Source of the DNA: Parietichytrium sp. I65-24A
Taxonomy: Eukaryota; Sar; Bigyra; Thraustochytrida; Thraustochytriidae
Reading direction: 5' to 3'
Length of the DNA stretch: 64,000 bases
Assembly: GCA_012862575.1 (NCBI GenBank)
Contig: BLSF01000016.1
Span: 372,001 to 436,000, forward strand
A model generated the notes under the pieces. That model was given only the letters and a program-made list of their open reading frames with translations. It searched no databases and was not told where the DNA came from. The first letter of the stretch is position 1. Each line of letters opens with the position of its first letter. This document shows positions 1-9,932 of this stretch, in pieces. The position numbers were made by a program, and so were the translations under genes.

Positions 1-782
1 GTGAGGGTCTGGTCTCTGTGGCCGTTGGGAACTGAACGGAATTGTTGCGACCGTCACTGTCAATGCACAACGCTTCCGATCATCTAACAAGCCGAGTTAA
101 GCATAGTACCCAGTCTGTACACTAACTGTAGAGCAGTACCAGTAGCGGTTCACGTGTGCTCGTATGCGATTCTGATTTTTTCCCTTCCTGCTGTTCCCTC
201 CGCTACAGTAAAGTACTAAGTCATTACAGGTACTGGTACTGACTGTGTAAAATTCTGCTGCTAGCTGCTAGCTACTAATAACATTAATAATGACAATGTA
301 GCAGTCATTGATGATAACGTTTCGTTGAACACGTTCAACAGCTTGAACATGTTCCAATGAACATGTTCTTTGAGTGAGAAGTGTAGGGGAAGTTGAATGT
401 TGATAACAAGGAGGTGCAAAGAGAGCGAGTCAGAGTGTGCCAAGCCCGAGAATCGCGCCACTAGCTTTCGTGCAGAGACATATTCTGACAAGTTGGAGAG
501 GCGCAATCTAATGTTTGTGGATTGTCGATTGTGAATTGGGTGTGGATTGTAAATTGTGAAACTTCGAGCGCGGGATTCCGCGCGAGTTAAGTCTGTAGCC
601 ACGAGCACAGGCGAGCAGCTGCACACTCGGCGGCTTCGGAAGTGCGTAAAGGGTCTCCAGAGAACGAATGCCGCTACAGGGGTCTCTGGGAAAGCTCGGC
701 TAGGCCAAGGAAAGCGGGACACATGGCATTGGCGTGGGAGGGCAAGCAGTGAGCCGCGATCCGGCTTTATTGACTGCCAGGG
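1..782. other. 5' spacer/leader of the first gene
   Basis: No convincing gene is seen here. The stretch holds a cluster of GAACANGTTC palindromes at 327-368 (listed separately). It also holds two short upstream ORFs in front of the ATG at 783: 668-703 (11 codons plus stop) and 723-752 (9 codons plus stop). If the transcript starts upstream of these, they could reduce translation of the main frame. A GTAC-rich word lies at 229-242. A 192-codon open frame on the minus strand has an unconvincing composition and was not called. Confidence 0.5.
327..368. promoter_or_regulatory. Triple GAACANGTTC palindrome cluster
   Basis: Three 10-bp palindromes sit in 42 bp: GAACACGTTC at 327-336, GAACATGTTC at 345-354 and GAACATGTTC at 359-368. 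They lie about 415-455 bp upstream of the first gene's ATG. The two perfect copies, 4 bp apart, match the pattern RRRCWWGYYY, the half-site of p53-family proteins. Any dimeric regulator could use such sites, and no binding protein is known here. Palindrome density is direct observation; the regulatory role is inference. Confidence 0.35.
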
Positions 783-3700
783 ATGGGTCGAGACCATGAC
801 GAGAGCCACCTCAAACTCGGCGTAATGGAGGCGGAGCACGAAGCGTTTGCATCGCAGTTGATGGAGTGGATGCCCCTGATCATGGACGAAAGGATGCTGG
901 AGAAAGTTAATGCGGAAGTAGATTTAGCCGGAACGACCGGTCGTCCGATGGTCGTCATTCATGGAGAGCAAGGCGTGGGCAAATCGACGTTTGCGGCATT
1001 TTGGCTTCGCAGGCTTGAAATTAGCATGCTCGCTCCTGTAGGCGAGGCAAAGTACAGGGCGATGAGTACGCGGGATCTCGCACGATCGATGACGAACGCA
1101 AGTATGAGTCTGCACTCCTCTCGGACAATGAAAAAGCGCGGCAAGACGGCAATCGTATTTCAACATTACACAAGAGTTTGCAGAGAAAGTCTATACCTCT
1201 CCACATTATTATTTCGCCTCTGTCACTTCCTGAAGGAGGGTTGCAGCTTGGGCACCAAATTGAATGTGAAGAGGAAGTGTAGAGAGCTTATCTTAGATTT
1301 GCCAACATTCTTAGAGGCCGTTTCGCGCTCCAAGAAAGCACTCAAGGTAGTCATTGTGTTAGACGATATCGAATTTTTGCAGGATGACGATGGCAAACCT
1401 ATCGATCCGGTCGCATGGCTTCCGCGCCAGATTCCAGCGTGCTTCAGAATCTTGTGTACGTGTACCTCTCGAGACAAAAGCCGAGCAATCGCAGCTCGAA
1501 AAAGCCTAGTGACCAGTATAGAAGATGCCAAAACGGAGTACAGCGAGAAGGAGATGGAGGAGATGCTGCATTATTCTCGGCATCGGTCGTGGATCGAACT
1601 TGAGCGAAGAGAGGCCAGCTTTATTGAGCTACCTGTGCAAATTTGCACACCAAGGCTTCGGGAGACATTTTCCCTGCTCAACAACGACGTGAATAGGCTG
1701 TTCAAGTGGTCTTCAACCCTTCAAGAAGCATTGACTGAGCACTGTGTAAATGTACCTGCACTTTTCTTCGGCTATCTGCACGGTATACTTTGCGCAGTTG
1801 TATATTTAAAGTTCGGCAGCAAGCAGAGCGAGTTGCAAAATGAGCAGGCTACTTTATTCGCTGAAAGCTTTGCACTTGAACTTTTGAAAAACTGTATTGG
1901 GGTGGGGTCGCTCTTGGACGCGGCCTTGGAGAAGATGGAAAGCATGATCGAAACGAGGCCAGACCGGGCAGATCTGGGCCTCATTGGACACCACTTGCTT
2001 CTGCTTCATCGTTCCTACGGCGGCCTATCGACGATGGAGCTGGAAGGAATTATATCTGGACTTTGTCCCCGTGGGATTGTTGGCGACGCCCTCAAGAGCG
2101 AGTTCTACCGGAACAGCGTTGGTGCCATTTTGCGTGCCTTTGCGTACGAGAGCCGCGGCCTCTGGCGGTTCCGGAACAACGAGACCGACGTTGCCGTATT
2201 GCGTCGGTATGCGCAGCCAGATCGCAGCGATCTACTTGATTACAATAAAGACATGGCCAGGTACTTTAGGAAACGTGAGCCCTGCCGACGCAAGCTCGAG
2301 GAGCTTGCATATCACCAACGGCACGTAGCTTGGTGGTCACAGATGCGGAAATCTCTGTTGAAGTACGACTACTTTGTCTTTCTGTGGGCCACCCGAGAGT
2401 CAAGGCAGAAGCTTGTGGAGATTTGGGCGGAGATAATTCATGTGGCGGCTAAGAACGACAATGTGTTGAGTTTTGACCCGGTGGAAGGCTATAGTGAGAT
2501 GCTGGCTGGTCTCCCCAAGGCCCAGAAATCCGAAGCGTTGCGGCAGCTTCTCGAGTTGTTCTACATGCTGTGCAGGACGGATGCCGGCCAACTGGCTGCT
2601 CCACTTCAGCGCCCAGGTCTGCCCTCGGAGGAGCTGAAAACCCTGAGTATTCCTGATGACGTGCAGTTCAGCTGGACCGACCAAACGGATGCCGCAATCC
2701 CAACGGCCGTGAAAGGAAAAAAAGATGGCCCGTGCTACGCCTTCTTTCTAAGATGGATATGGTGCCATTTTGCAAGTTATGCAATTTGCAATTTTAGTCG
2801 TGCCACTTGCGAGAAGAATCTCGAGTCTCATTCGAACAAGAAAGAGCTACGAAAGGAGAAGTTGGAGACGTCGCTAGGCAGCGTGGGAGGAGAGAGCTTC
2901 ACGACGAATCATTTGGAGAAGCCAGACTACGAAGATTCAGAGCCATGCTCTTCCGTCGGTGTCATGGACTTGAAAAGCGATCTTCAATCCGCCGGAAGTT
3001 ATGCAAACCTTGAAAGTTTGTCCCCTAACAAGTCAAGATCCTCGAGTAAACTAATCAAGCGGATGCAGAATCCAAAGGGCGGGGAGCAATTCATGCCAAA
3101 ACTCAGTGAGAGGAAGCCCAGACATGTTATGGCCCGTGAACAAGTGGATCGCATTTCCGCTGACATTGTATCCATGAAAGAGGAGTGGAATAAGCTTCAC
3201 ACTGTGGCTAATGAGCGCCAGTCCAAGCTGGAGGAGCTGAATCAACAATGGAGTAACATGGCTTCGCAGGGGAAAGCTCAAGAGTCAGACGCAAGGCGCC
3301 TAGAAGAATTCGAGTCCAAGCTTGAGGCGAAGAAAACTCAAATTGAGGAGGAAGAGAACTTTTCCGATTATTTAAGGAATGTTCATAACATCTGTTCAGA
3401 ATGCTCACCGACGTCCCCCGTCATCCTGAAAGCCACAGAGCAGCTGGTGCAAGCAAACAAGCAGAAGAAGAGCGCTGCAAAGGATGCCTTGCGAAAAGGG
3501 CTGGAGGCAAGGAATGAAGCATACTCTCTGCTCGACAAGATGAAGCAGGTTGTCCGCGAAGGTAAGGCCTGCCGAGCAGTTGCTCTTCACAATCTCAAGG
3601 TGGAAGCGGCATTTATGACAACCCAGAGGGCCATCGAGAGAGAAATTCGCGAGAAGAGGGACGCGCTTAGGAAGCAAGTTCAGCTGGATCTGTTACGACA

Positions 3701-4946
3701 ATCAGAGTTAGAAGCAAGAACTGGGCATAAGGATTCAAGCATGTCCAAAGAGGAGCGGCAGGCGGCGAAACAGCGCGTCATTGACTGGCAAGAGCGCTGG
3801 GAGCGTGTCTGTCTCAAGTTCGGGTCGAACATTAACTCTTTCGACGAATTGTTCGAAGCATGGGAGGAAAGAGATGAACTACAAAGGCGATTACAGACGC
3901 AAGTCAGTTCATTGGAGGACTCATTGCAGTCTTTGCAGCGCGTTGTAGAGGTGAAGCACCGCGAACTGAAAAGCTTTTTGATGGATGGCGAATCCCTCCC
4001 AAGCCTGACCCATGAGCGCCTCTCGGACCTTGACAACCTTATCGACGCCGCCAACGAGCGAAAACTTAAATTTGTTGCCAAGCTCGAGTATCTCAGTAAG
4101 CTCATTGTCGAAGCTCGCACGGGTGCCCTGCAGCTTGCCAGCATGGCAGGTATCACCAACACCAGTGGGTGGCGAACGGAGTCTATCCTGATGGTTGCTG
4201 GGAATGTGCTCGACTATTTGCGCAAGTGTTCGTTCGAATCACATGCTTCGCAAAGCTCGTCGCGAGAAGGAGAGGACGGTCCGAGGGCATCCATGCGTTC
4301 GAAAGCTTTTGGAAGCACATCGTCGTTCACGATGCAAGCGGTAAACAGAAGAGAGAGCGTTTTCGCTCGGAAAGAGAAAGGAATCGAGTTTCTATACAAT
4401 CTATCGCAACTCTCCACTCCACCGGTCGAGAAGACTGCTGGGAAAAGCACAAGTACGAACATCGCGCCAGCTGGGATGCAGCAGCAAGGTATAGACCCGT
4501 TGGCCTTCAAAAGAGCAATACTTTTTGCTTACCAGACTTATTTGGCTGGTCTTGAAGACTCACTTCAAATCAATGAACAATTGAAGGCCAAAGAGAATGG
4601 CGAGATAGGTGCGAAACCAGACGATGCCAATGTTAGTGTTGCTGTAGATAAGGCAGGCAAGCAAGGGCAAAAGCGTCGCACAATGCAGAAGGCCAAGTCT
4701 CCAACGAGGGAGAAAAACCAATTTTCCAAAGACATCCAGCCTGATACAATATCAAGTGCTCCGCAGCTGCAACCGTACCTCGGGGAGGTTTCAAGAGACG
4801 AAGAAAGCTCCGATGAAGACCTGTCCGATGCCGACCATGAGGACGAAGTTGCTGCGGTTAGAATGCAATTGAAGGCCGCCTCGCTTTTGGCAGAGTCCAA
4901 CATACGCGCTTCGGGATCTGATGAGCATGGTCAGAGCGGTTTTTGA
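783..4946 (+). CDS. Nephrocystin-3-like P-loop NTPase with long coiled-coil tail
   Basis: The protein has 1387 aa and no visible intron; the ATG at 783 is the first in frame. Near residues 55-70 there is a Walker A motif, GEQGVGKST (Lys67), preceded by a hydrophobic strand. A Walker B-like VVIVLDD follows at about 189-195. Next come a segment reading like AWLPRQIP and, around residues 430-600, a helical region (LIGHHLLLLHRSYGGL, then a WW/FVFLWATRESRQKLVEIW stretch). This order resembles the NACHT-like module of nephrocystin-3 and related ciliary STAND NTPases. Residues of about 770-1140 are charged, heptad-like coiled coil, and the C-terminus is acidic and low-complexity. TPR repeats, which animal NPHP3 carries, were not recognised. 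By family analogy it would act in cilium/flagellum assembly or as a signalling scaffold. The NTPase call is firm; the NPHP3 kinship is moderate. Confidence 0.72.
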   Translation: MGRDHDESHLKLGVMEAEHEAFASQLMEWMPLIMDERMLEKVNAEVDLAGTTGRPMVVIHGEQGVGKSTFAAFWLRRLEISMLAPVGEAKYRAMSTRDLARSMTNASMSLHSSRTMKKRGKTAIVFQHYTRVCRESLYLSTLLFRLCHFLKEGCSLGTKLNVKRKCRELILDLPTFLEAVSRSKKALKVVIVLDDIEFLQDDDGKPIDPVAWLPRQIPACFRILCTCTSRDKSRAIAARKSLVTSIEDAKTEYSEKEMEEMLHYSRHRSWIELERREASFIELPVQICTPRLRETFSLLNNDVNRLFKWSSTLQEALTEHCVNVPALFFGYLHGILCAVVYLKFGSKQSELQNEQATLFAESFALELLKNCIGVGSLLDAALEKMESMIETRPDRADLGLIGHHLLLLHRSYGGLSTMELEGIISGLCPRGIVGDALKSEFYRNSVGAILRAFAYESRGLWRFRNNETDVAVLRRYAQPDRSDLLDYNKDMARYFRKREPCRRKLEELAYHQRHVAWWSQMRKSLLKYDYFVFLWATRESRQKLVEIWAEIIHVAAKNDNVLSFDPVEGYSEMLAGLPKAQKSEALRQLLELFYMLCRTDAGQLAAPLQRPGLPSEELKTLSIPDDVQFSWTDQTDAAIPTAVKGKKDGPCYAFFLRWIWCHFASYAICNFSRATCEKNLESHSNKKELRKEKLETSLGSVGGESFTTNHLEKPDYEDSEPCSSVGVMDLKSDLQSAGSYANLESLSPNKSRSSSKLIKRMQNPKGGEQFMPKLSERKPRHVMAREQVDRISADIVSMKEEWNKLHTVANERQSKLEELNQQWSNMASQGKAQESDARRLEEFESKLEAKKTQIEEEENFSDYLRNVHNICSECSPTSPVILKATEQLVQANKQKKSAAKDALRKGLEARNEAYSLLDKMKQVVREGKACRAVALHNLKVEAAFMTTQRAIEREIREKRDALRKQVQLDLLRQSELEARTGHKDSSMSKEERQAAKQRVIDWQERWERVCLKFGSNINSFDELFEAWEERDELQRRLQTQVSSLEDSLQSLQRVVEVKHRELKSFLMDGESLPSLTHERLSDLDNLIDAANERKLKFVAKLEYLSKLIVEARTGALQLASMAGITNTSGWRTESILMVAGNVLDYLRKCSFESHASQSSSREGEDGPRASMRSKAFGSTSSFTMQAVNRRESVFARKEKGIEFLYNLSQLSTPPVEKTAGKSTSTNIAPAGMQQQGIDPLAFKRAILFAYQTYLAGLEDSLQINEQLKAKENGEIGAKPDDANVSVAVDKAGKQGQKRRTMQKAKSPTREKNQFSKDIQPDTISSAPQLQPYLGEVSRDEESSDEDLSDADHEDEVAAVRMQLKAASLLAESNIRASGSDEHGQSGF

Positions 4947-5720
4947 GAGCAGAGTCCAGCTTCAAGTTCTTTCGCTCTATCTCAACGTTTTTTTGCATAA
5001 TGACCAGTGTGTAAGGTTTTAAATTTTTGTTTACTTGTATAAAAAACGGAGTGCTATAGAGGCATATTCTTGCTTGGTTTTCTCTGGTCTTTCTGCATTG
5101 TCATACACATGACTTTGCGATTTCCTGATGATAAAAGAAGAAAGTAAAAGTATCTTGCAAAACGAAAAAGAACAAAACTGTTTCGACTATTCGGACAAGT
5201 CCTTCAAGGCAAGCAGATTCACGTGCTCGGCAGATAGTGTTCAACTCCTTTGTGTTCTACAGTAGACGAGAAATGCGGCATTGCACCGCGCGTGATATGT
5301 TGACGACAGTTCGATGCGGTACATCTTTGTGTTGGGTTTGAGAAATGGAGGATGTGCGGGTGTTGTACCAGTAAGGTGCGAGGGAAACAGCATAAACATT
5401 AGTCGGCACAAAAGTGAGTGACTGACCTTGGCTGTCTTTTCCCCAATACTCGCCCCATGGGAACATTTTGCACTGCAGCCGCTTTTTTGAGGCGATCATG
5501 CAATAAAATAATGAATCAAATGCGCTACGTACCCGGACCTCTACTAGGCGCTCTTGTGGTGACAAGATGGCACAGGGAAATGTAATTCGGTCACGGTTTT
5601 GAGAACGTGGCAGCGCGTAATACGTAAGTGCTTGCGAGGCGGTCGAACAGCTCTCTCTGTCTCTATTTCCTGGCGCGAGGTGAAGAGAGGCCGTTCTGTT
5701 TTGACCCGAGACCAGGATAT
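4947..5720. other. Intergenic spacer between convergent genes
   Basis: This is the tail-to-tail gap between the NTPase gene (+) and the CX3C gene (-). No full gene is visible. On the minus strand a frame lacking stops runs from about 5720 down to the stop at 5257, roughly 155 codons. It has no ATG until about 5499, and its second half is Trp/Tyr-rich and protein-like. It could be an unrecognised exon or chance; see findings. Confidence 0.4.
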
Positions 5721-6767
5721 TTAAATCACCTCGTCATCCAAGTCTTCGCCAGCTTCCGCAGACTCTGGCTCCTCCATTTCGTCTTCCTCTTCCTCTTTTG
5801 CTGCACCTTTCAACCCCTTCCGCGGAGGTTCATCTTCCTCAGGAGCAGGCATCAAAGAGCTGAGATCGAGCTTTTTGGTGTCGCATTGAAACTTGACGGA
5901 AATTTCGTGGCAGCGAGACTTGCAGGGCTTGAACTCGCTGTGGCACTTTTTGATGCACTTGTTGTGCTGCGCGGTTGAGCCTTGGCAACCCTCCTTGCAC
6001 TTCTCCATCTTTTGCTCGCGCTCGACGTAGCCATACTTTGGCTCATCCTTGCAACGCTCCTCGCACCGCGCCTTGAGGCAGCGGCGCTTGCAGATCTTCT
6101 CGCGATCAGCCTTGCACGTCTTCTTGGCGGCGCACTTTGGGTTGATCTTCTTGTTGCACGCGATCTCGCAATCCACCTCTTGGCAGGCGAGCTGTTTCTC
6201 TTTCTTCTTGTCGATGCGGTTGCCCTTCTTCACTTCGTATCCCACCATCTCCGGAATTTCCTCCGCGTCCTCGGCAGGCTTCTCCGCGCTTTCTTCGCTG
6301 AGGCTCGCAGCGACAGGAGCCACATCGCTTTCGCCGAAAAACCCAAGGAAGCGGTCGTACATGGACGACGAGGCTGGTTCAGCGGCGTCGAGAGCGTTGC
6401 TCGGGTCGGCAGAAGACCCGAGCACGTTGAAGCCCATGAGCGACAGCACGGAAAACAGCACGGCCAACAACCACAGATAGATGCACAGCTTCTTCCCCAC
6501 CCTCTTGCCGGTGCTCACCGGAGAGGCCTTAAAGTCCGACGCCAGCGTGATGAGATCCGACCCAAAGCTCGGCACCAGCTTGGACGTCCCGATGATGAGT
6601 TTGTTGAACGCGCTCGCCTTCTTCAGCTTGGACGACGTGCTCTTGCTCTTGGACGAGCTCGCCCCGGTCTTCCTACTCCGCGACTCGCGCGCCCTCTGCA
6701 CCGGCTTCTCCTCCTCCTCCTCCGACGTGTTCGTCACCCCATTCGCCCTCCTGCCCGCTTTACCCAT
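5721..6767 (-). CDS. Single-pass membrane protein with repeated CX3C motifs
   Basis: The protein has 348 aa and starts at the first in-frame ATG, 6767. The N-terminus (1-90) is Ser/Lys/Arg-rich. One hydrophobic segment at about 94-116 is a likely transmembrane anchor. Residues 195-295 carry 16 cysteines, including six CX3C pairs (200/204, 226/230, 235/239, 257/261, 271/275, 282/286). The tail is strongly acidic. A basic N-terminus followed by one TM suggests type II topology, with the Cys-rich domain in the lumen or outside, where disulfides would form. CX3C pairs are typical of disulfide-linked helical hairpins such as small Tim and CHCH-like proteins, but the spacing here is not that of a known family I can name. 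I do not recognise the function. The gene faces the NTPase gene tail to tail. Confidence 0.75.
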   Translation of the reverse strand: MGKAGRRANGVTNTSEEEEEKPVQRARESRSRKTGASSSKSKSTSSKLKKASAFNKLIIGTSKLVPSFGSDLITLASDFKASPVSTGKRVGKKLCIYLWLLAVLFSVLSLMGFNVLGSSADPSNALDAAEPASSSMYDRFLGFFGESDVAPVAASLSEESAEKPAEDAEEIPEMVGYEVKKGNRIDKKKEKQLACQEVDCEIACNKKINPKCAAKKTCKADREKICKRRCLKARCEERCKDEPKYGYVEREQKMEKCKEGCQGSTAQHNKCIKKCHSEFKPCKSRCHEISVKFQCDTKKLDLSSLMPAPEEDEPPRKGLKGAAKEEEEDEMEEPESAEAGEDLDDEVI

Positions 6768-6989
6768 CTTCAATTACGCCCCTGAATTGAATTCTGCGCC
6801 TCCCAGCGCCAACAAAGCCACCAAACAAACAAACAAACAAACACAAGTGCACGCCAACACCACTCAGGAGACCACCAACAACCAACAACCACGTGCCTTG
6901 CTTGCCTTGCTTGCCTGGCTTGCCGTGTGCCCCACCTGTCTGCGTAGTCGTTGTTCGCTGTCCAATATCGATTGTTGTCGTTGTTGTCG

Positions 6990-7113
6990 TTTGCTGTTGT
7001 TGTTGTTGTTGTTTGCTGTTGTTTGTTGCTGATGTTGCTGATGTTGTTGTTGTTGTTGTTGGAGTTGGAGTTGCAGCACACAGAGAGAGAGTAGAGAGAG
7101 AGAGAGAGAGAGA
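6990..7113. repeat. GTT-rich and GA microsatellite block
   Basis: An imperfect (GTT)n run with GCT and GAT interruptions covers 6990-7062. It is followed by an almost pure GA dinucleotide run at 7082-7113. The block lies in the leader region of the CX3C protein gene. Confidence 0.85.
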
Positions 7114-7712
7114 TTGGAACGAGTCGATTTCGGCAGACTCGGCTGACTTGCTCCACGACTACCTCTACTGTTGCCGCTACCCACGCCGGTAGTGCTTCAT
7201 CTCAGTGGCGACTACGGCGAAGGATAGGAGGGCGGTTATGGATGGGAGTAGAGGGAGGGGTATGAGTAGAGGTACGACTCCTTCCTTCGCCTCTGCTAGC
7301 TGGCTAGGAGATACTAGGAGTAGTAGTGAGTACCGTGGGTGGATAGAGTGTACACTAGCGCTGTGGAGGTGTCAGTGTTTATGATAGATGGTAGCTATTG
7401 TTCGGCGCCATTGCGGCTCAGCGTTGCGGGGTACTCGTTACTAGTACCTAGTAATAGTACCCTGAGTGTACGCTTTTGTGCTTTTGCAATGGCATGGGGG
7501 TCCTAGGGGGAAGAACTGAGTGCTAATGAATGGCTTAACTACCCGTCGCTACATGTGTACTATGTTCGTGTAGGTTGGGCTATGCGAGCTAGAGTAGTCC
7601 GAGGCGGAGGCTATGCAGGTAAAATAATTAATGAGAATAGTAATCGGCTCTATACAGCCCTACAGGTCTACAGTTGTAGAGTGTTATAGTGTGAACTATA
7701 AGGTCTTAGAGA

Positions 7713-7746
7713 AGCCAGCCAGGCAGCCAGGCAGCCAGGCAGCAGG
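7713..7746. repeat. 8-bp tandem repeat (GCAGCCAG type)
   Basis: A GCAGCCAG-type unit is repeated about four times in the spacer, with slight end variation. No function is apparent. Confidence 0.8.
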
Positions 7747-8915
7747 ATAAGGGTTTAAGTCTTCCGTAGGAGTCCAACGCCACCGTCTTTTTCTCGTAGG
7801 AGATAATAAGACGGCCCTAAAGTGAAGAGCTAGCGGTGATGAGAGAGAAGTGAGTGGTGCCGCAGCAGTGTTCGATTTCACTGCAAACACTGCAAACACT
7901 GCAAATGACGGAAAAAAACGTTTTCATTTACCACATTTACAAAAGTTTTCATGAAGAAACACGGAGCAGCGATAAACCAATGCTCATAAGCATGCTAACT
8001 TGCTAGTCCAGCCCAGTAGCTTGCCAGCAGGAGGATGCCGTCGAGAAAAGGATCGAACAGCATGGAAAAAGTGTTCTGCCATGCTTTTCCGGTTCCTCGA
8101 CATCATGGTAGCGCGTGGTCCGGACGTTGGGCTCTTCTTTCTGTGCTTGTCTGCTCTTCTGCTTCTGCTTCTGCCTTTTCCATTTTCATCTATCATCCAG
8201 AATACTTTCTTTAATTAACTGTAATCTCAAAACATTCGCTGCTCGTGTTCACGTTCATGGAACAGAACGGCAACCGCTCAACTCTCCTCGAGCGCTGGCT
8301 TCTGAGAACCAGAAAGGTGGAGTCATTATCATTGAGTAATTAGTACATTCGGCGGCTCCACGTTGGAACGCATGTCCGTTATTCGAACCGAACACTGTGG
8401 CACAGAGGCACAGAGGCAGGGCTCCTCCGCGCGTCCACACGCGCTTCCCCCTGCGGCTCCATCCACAGTCAAATCAAAACCACCCGCAGTCCTCCAGTCA
8501 AAATGAGGCAGCCAACCATTGAAGAAGAACGAAATGAAATAAAATAAGCTTACCAATTCAAAATCAAATCGAATCGAATCGAAAGCAACGTGCAAAGGAA
8601 AACGACAAAACGAAAAAAACGAAAAAAGCCAAGCAAGAAAAGCAAAGGCAAGTAACTCATCATGCGATCGACTCCATTTCAGGCATGTTCTCCCGTGTTC
8701 CTTTCGTTCGTCGAGCGAAACCCGCCCCGCCCAGACGCCAACCTCCCCCGGGTCCCTGCTAGAAGCACGCCGGTCAACGTCAGTCTGGTAACAGGCGCAC
8801 CACTCTAACCGCTTTCATTTTTGATTGACACTGTGAGATTGATTTGAGATTGATTGATTGATTGTCGACAAAGACAAAGACAAAGAAGAGCGAATGCACA
8901 ATATGCGCAAGAGCA

Positions 8916-9710
8916 ATGGCGTCGCGAGAGGAAGCTGGAACCGGAGCACAAGGGTCACAAGTGCGAGCTGGAACCAGGACCGGAACCCGACTTGGTCACG
9001 CGCGGGAATGGAGACTATTCACGGCGGCTTGCGCTGGCGCGAGCTTGCGCTGGTGCGCAGGGGCTCATTTTGGCGCACTGGCCTGGGCATGTTTGATCTC
9101 TGCAATAGTCCTTTCCCGCACGCCGATATGGCCAAGCGTTCTAGCGCGGCTTCAGCAGCTGGAGCGGGCTTTTAGCCACTCGGTCGGAGCGTCTTCCAGC
9201 GATGAATGCGTGGAATTGGAAGATGAGTCCTCCATGGCGAAAGGAGGCTTGGACATGCACCTCTCGCTGCAAAAGAAGCGCGAGGAGGATAACTTTTGTC
9301 AGAATGGAGACACAAATAGAGATCAGCCGAAGGCGACCAGCTCAAGGCGGCCCTATCGCGAAGAGGATCACTTGCACGCTCGACGGAGACGACGCGAGCA
9401 GAGGTCCAGACAGAGGACGGGCGAATTTCCGGAGGAAAAAGGACAAAACGATTCCGTCATCGACGAGGCGAAAGAAACACAGGGGCCATGCGCGGAAAGC
9501 ATGCGCACTGATGAGGCAGCTGATCTCCGAAAGGGAGATCTCCAACTATTGTTGAGTAATTTGGACCTTGCCCACTACGAAAGTCCGCTACGTGAGCTGG
9601 GGGCGTCCAAGGTCGAGCACCTTGCTGACTTGACCGAGGACGACATCAAAGGGATTGGAATGAAAGTTCTCGAAGAGCGAAGGTTCAATCGAGCGCTTGG
9701 CGAGTTGTGA
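8916..9710 (+). CDS. SAM-domain protein with one hydrophobic segment
   Basis: The protein has 264 aa from the ATG at 8916, the first in frame. Residues of about 50-70 are hydrophobic (ALAWACLISAIVLS), which could be a membrane anchor. The middle is charged, with an Arg-rich patch. The last 60 residues read as a sterile alpha motif: LLLSNLDLAHYESPLRELG, then LADLTEDDIKGIGM and a final helix. This keeps the usual hydrophobic pattern and the DLT..DL..GI core of SAM domains. SAM domains mediate protein-protein oligomerisation, so the protein is probably an adaptor; the partner is unknown. The gene ends 222 bp from the end of the WNK gene on the other strand. The SAM call is good; the N-terminal half could be mis-modelled if a 5' intron exists. 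Confidence 0.65.
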   Translation: MASREEAGTGAQGSQVRAGTRTGTRLGHAREWRLFTAACAGASLRWCAGAHFGALAWACLISAIVLSRTPIWPSVLARLQQLERAFSHSVGASSSDECVELEDESSMAKGGLDMHLSLQKKREEDNFCQNGDTNRDQPKATSSRRPYREEDHLHARRRRREQRSRQRTGEFPEEKGQNDSVIDEAKETQGPCAESMRTDEAADLRKGDLQLLLSNLDLAHYESPLRELGASKVEHLADLTEDDIKGIGMKVLEERRFNRALGEL

Positions 9711-9932
9711 GAGGTCTGGTGCCCGCCGTCTATGAAAAGAGCTTTGCATGAGACTGAAGACGGTAATCTTCGAAAGCCTGATTTGTTGGATCGTAAAGTG
9801 CCGAAAGAGAAGGAAAAGAAGAAGAAAAAAACAGAAATCTAGTTCACACGTATAGTTTGGGGAGGGTAAGGAAAAAAAAAAGTACAATTCAAAGGCAGAC
9901 ATAGTGAACGAGTGCTCAAGCTGCTGCCAATC

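Larger units (their letters stand above)
6768..8915. other. Divergent spacer rich in simple repeats
   Basis: This 2.1-kb gap separates the starts of the CX3C gene (-) and the SAM gene (+), so it should hold both promoters. It contains a GTT-rich stretch (6990-7062), a GA microsatellite (7082-7113), an 8-bp tandem repeat of the GCAGCCAG type (7713-7746), a GTAC-rich patch (7433-7462) and a GATT repeat just before the SAM gene (8842-8865). No coding frame is convincing. Confidence 0.5.

Noticed and set aside
345-368. Interpretation of the GAACATGTTC pair as a true p53 response element
   Set aside because: The pattern matches, but there is no evidence for a p53-family protein in this organism, so it is kept only as an unassigned palindrome cluster.
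261-839. 192-codon minus-strand frame at the left edge
   Set aside because: It overlaps the start of the NTPase gene, has no homology, and the composition fits non-coding DNA.
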